Shown here one piece after another: positions 62,301-64,000 of a stretch of 64,000 nucleotides of DNA (positions within the stretch are counted from its first letter, which is position 1; each line of letters starts with the position of its first letter). Source of the stretch: Unio delphinus (Eukaryota; Mollusca; Bivalvia; Unionida; Unionidae). Location: assembly GCA_029339505.1 (NCBI GenBank), contig JAQISU010000123.1:2013001-2077000 (forward strand), written 5' to 3'. The translations under genes and the position numbers were made by a program. Under the pieces are notes generated by a model, which was not told the origin of the DNA, searched no databases, and saw only the letters and a program-made list of their open reading frames with translations.

Positions 62301-62935
62301 AGAGGTGAACAGTTACATGAAAATAGAAATAAACACTAGAGTAAACAGTTACAGCCAAATAGAGGTAAACCCCTAAATTAAACAGTTACATGAAAGTAGA
62401 AAAAAACACTAGAGTAAACAGTTACATGAAAATAGAAATAACACTAGAGTAAACAGTTACAGACAAATAGAGATAAACAGTTACATGAAAATATAAAAAA
62501 CACGAGTAAACAGTTACAACCAAATAGAGGTAAACACTAGATTAAACAGTTACATGAAAGTAGAAAAAACACTAGAGTAAAAAGTTACAGTAAAATAGAA
62601 ATAACACTAAACAGTTACAGCCAAATAGAGGTAACAGTTACATGAAAATAGAAGTAAACACTAGAGTAAACAGTTACAACCAAATAGAGGTGAACAGTTA
62701 CATGAAAATAGAAATAACACTAGAGTAAACAGATGAAAATAGAAGCAAACACTAGAGTAAACAGTTACTTGAAAATAGAAATAACACTAGAGTAAACAGT
62801 TAGATGAAAATAGAAATACACTAGAGTAAACAGTTACATGTACATGAAAATAGATTGCAAACACTAGAGTAAAATGTTAATCAGGATAGAAGTGAATACT
62901 AGATTAAATGTGTCAGAATAGAAGTAAACACACTA
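59345..62935. repeat. Large minisatellite, 3.6 kb, built from 36-bp and 24-bp modules (60-bp unit)
   Basis: Module A begins AACAGTTACATGAAAATAGA and ends AACACTAGAGTA (36 bp). Module B is AACAGTTACAGCCAAATAGA plus GGTG (24 bp). They alternate mainly A-B, with A-A, deletion variants (AAAGACTA, AACACAAGTA) and longer blocks repeated. Near 60,830-61,260 and 61,740-62,220 a block of several hundred bp is repeated closely. All module lengths are multiples of 3, so both strands show long open frames (NSYMKIEINTRV/NSYSQIEV forward, VTVYSSVYFYFH reverse). Indels close each after about 60-120 codons. I regard it as non-coding. Confidence 0.97.
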
Positions 62936-64000
62936 AGCAGTATACAAATAATTAGTGACATATGATTACAAATATGAATCCCATACTTATGAAAAATAAT
63001 TGTACAGGAAAATATAGTAATTACTGTTGAATGTAAATAAAACAAGAAATTCATTTATAAGCAGCTTTCAGATTTGAACTTGGATAAGTTTGTTATTTTT
63101 CTACAAGTCATCTGAAAGGATGGTGGCATCAAAAGGGATTTACTTATCTGCAGTTACTTTTTAAAAATATAAATATAATTTTATTATTATAAAGACATTT
63201 GTGTGGTAGACATTTTTGTTTAGACTTTAAGTGTTTATTGAAAATATTTATTCATTTCATTGTGTAGTGGAATAATTTTTGTGAAAACAAAAATATTCTG
63301 AATAAACCAAATTCTGACAAAACAGTTAAGGACTTTTAAGTTTTCAATATATGTAAATTTGACATTCACAAATGGAGTCTGTAGGCATATTGTTTTGATC
63401 AGTTAATGTAATTATTTGTCTAAAATAACTATTAATTAATGTGTTATTTACCATTATACATATATATTCAATTATATACATACTTACTGTGATATTTTAA
63501 CCAGAGCATATAAGAATTTGGGAATTTAAAAAAATGCATTAACGAAATTATAACCTATTCTAGTAAGCTTGATTGGTAAGGGAAAGATTTTTTTTAATAA
63601 TGAAAGGTATTTTTCTGACTGTAAAGGTTTCCTGTTATTTAGGATGGGGTGAGGTGCTCCCAATATTATTTTTAATTTTTACAGAAGACCTACCTTGGCA
63701 CATTTTTGTCAGAAATTGAAGTAGTGATAGAGAGATGCAAAGCCTCGAGCCCTCAGTTAGTGATGCTGATACATTGACAAATACACAAAATGTGAAATTT
63801 GAATAAACAACAATTTTATGCCATTCAATAACAGTTATTTCTCAAATTAACTTTAAATTTAAAACCCTATCTCTCCTCTTTCACTCAACCAAGTGATGGC
63901 TTATTTCATCATCTGACTTAGTGTGATAGATTTTCCTCCAGTCCTGTGTCCTGTTTTCTTACTCATCTGTATTATTCTTCTCTGGACTGGTACCCCAGTT
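62936..64000. other. Intergenic, no feature recognised
   Basis: AT-rich sequence after the array. No exon, RNA gene, repeat or mobile element can be supported. Confidence 0.5.

Noticed and set aside
1..64000. CRISPR arrays, operons or prokaryotic defence systems
   Set aside because: Tandem repeats here lack unique spacers, and the window is clearly eukaryotic with introns and SINEs.

Overview
The window is eukaryotic genomic DNA, AT-rich and intron-rich. It is crowded with minisatellites, tRNA-derived SINEs, LINE debris and DNA-transposon relics. The SINE structure (tRNA-like head, conserved body ending in a GTGCTGAAAAATGG...TTAAA block, short A/C-rich tail) and the overall texture suggest an invertebrate, most likely a lophotrochozoan and probably a mollusc. 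That is recognition from memory, not a database result. I see no bacterial or viral genes and no CRISPR array.

The main content is one plus-strand gene, or one gene plus close companions. Five exons can be proposed at 2833-2972, 6879-7070, 9666-10872, 26568-28226 and 40794-45538. Every junction is phase-compatible (0, 0, 1, 1), and together they would encode about 2,650 residues. The 5' exons lie left of the window or were not found. The product has a predicted coiled coil, then a long Ser/Thr-rich disordered chain with an SxIP-type (EB1-binding) motif and a beta-thymosin/WH2-like actin-binding motif. Two giant exons with no recognised domains follow, the last ending in a basic-aromatic tail. 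I could not name the gene. A cytoskeletal scaffold linking microtubule ends and actin is an inference from the short motifs.

Layout. 1-2300: two minisatellites and a decayed SINE. 2833-10872: three exons, with introns holding SINEs and a decayed pogo/Tigger transposon sitting inside a (TA)n run. 10873-26567: a 15.7 kb intron with a 28-bp minisatellite duplicated together with a SINE tail, a CR1/L2-type LINE relic, a hAT-type MITE with an 8-bp target duplication, and a 58-bp-arm palindrome. 26568-28267: giant exon with a possible alternative end. 28227-40793: a 12.6 kb intron with nested SINEs and a decayed coding-like patch. 40794-45538: giant terminal exon, followed by a 3' UTR. 46.6-62.9 kb: a repeat-dominated downstream flank, including a 3.6 kb array of 60-bp units. 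62.9-64 kb: nothing recognised.

Three SINE families recur. SINE-1 has a Leu/Ser-like tRNA head with box A TGGCTGAGTGGTCT. SINE-2 has a head with box A like TGGCCTTGTGGTTAGAGC. SINE-3 is seen once clearly. Several copies have clean target-site duplications, which supports genuine retroposition.
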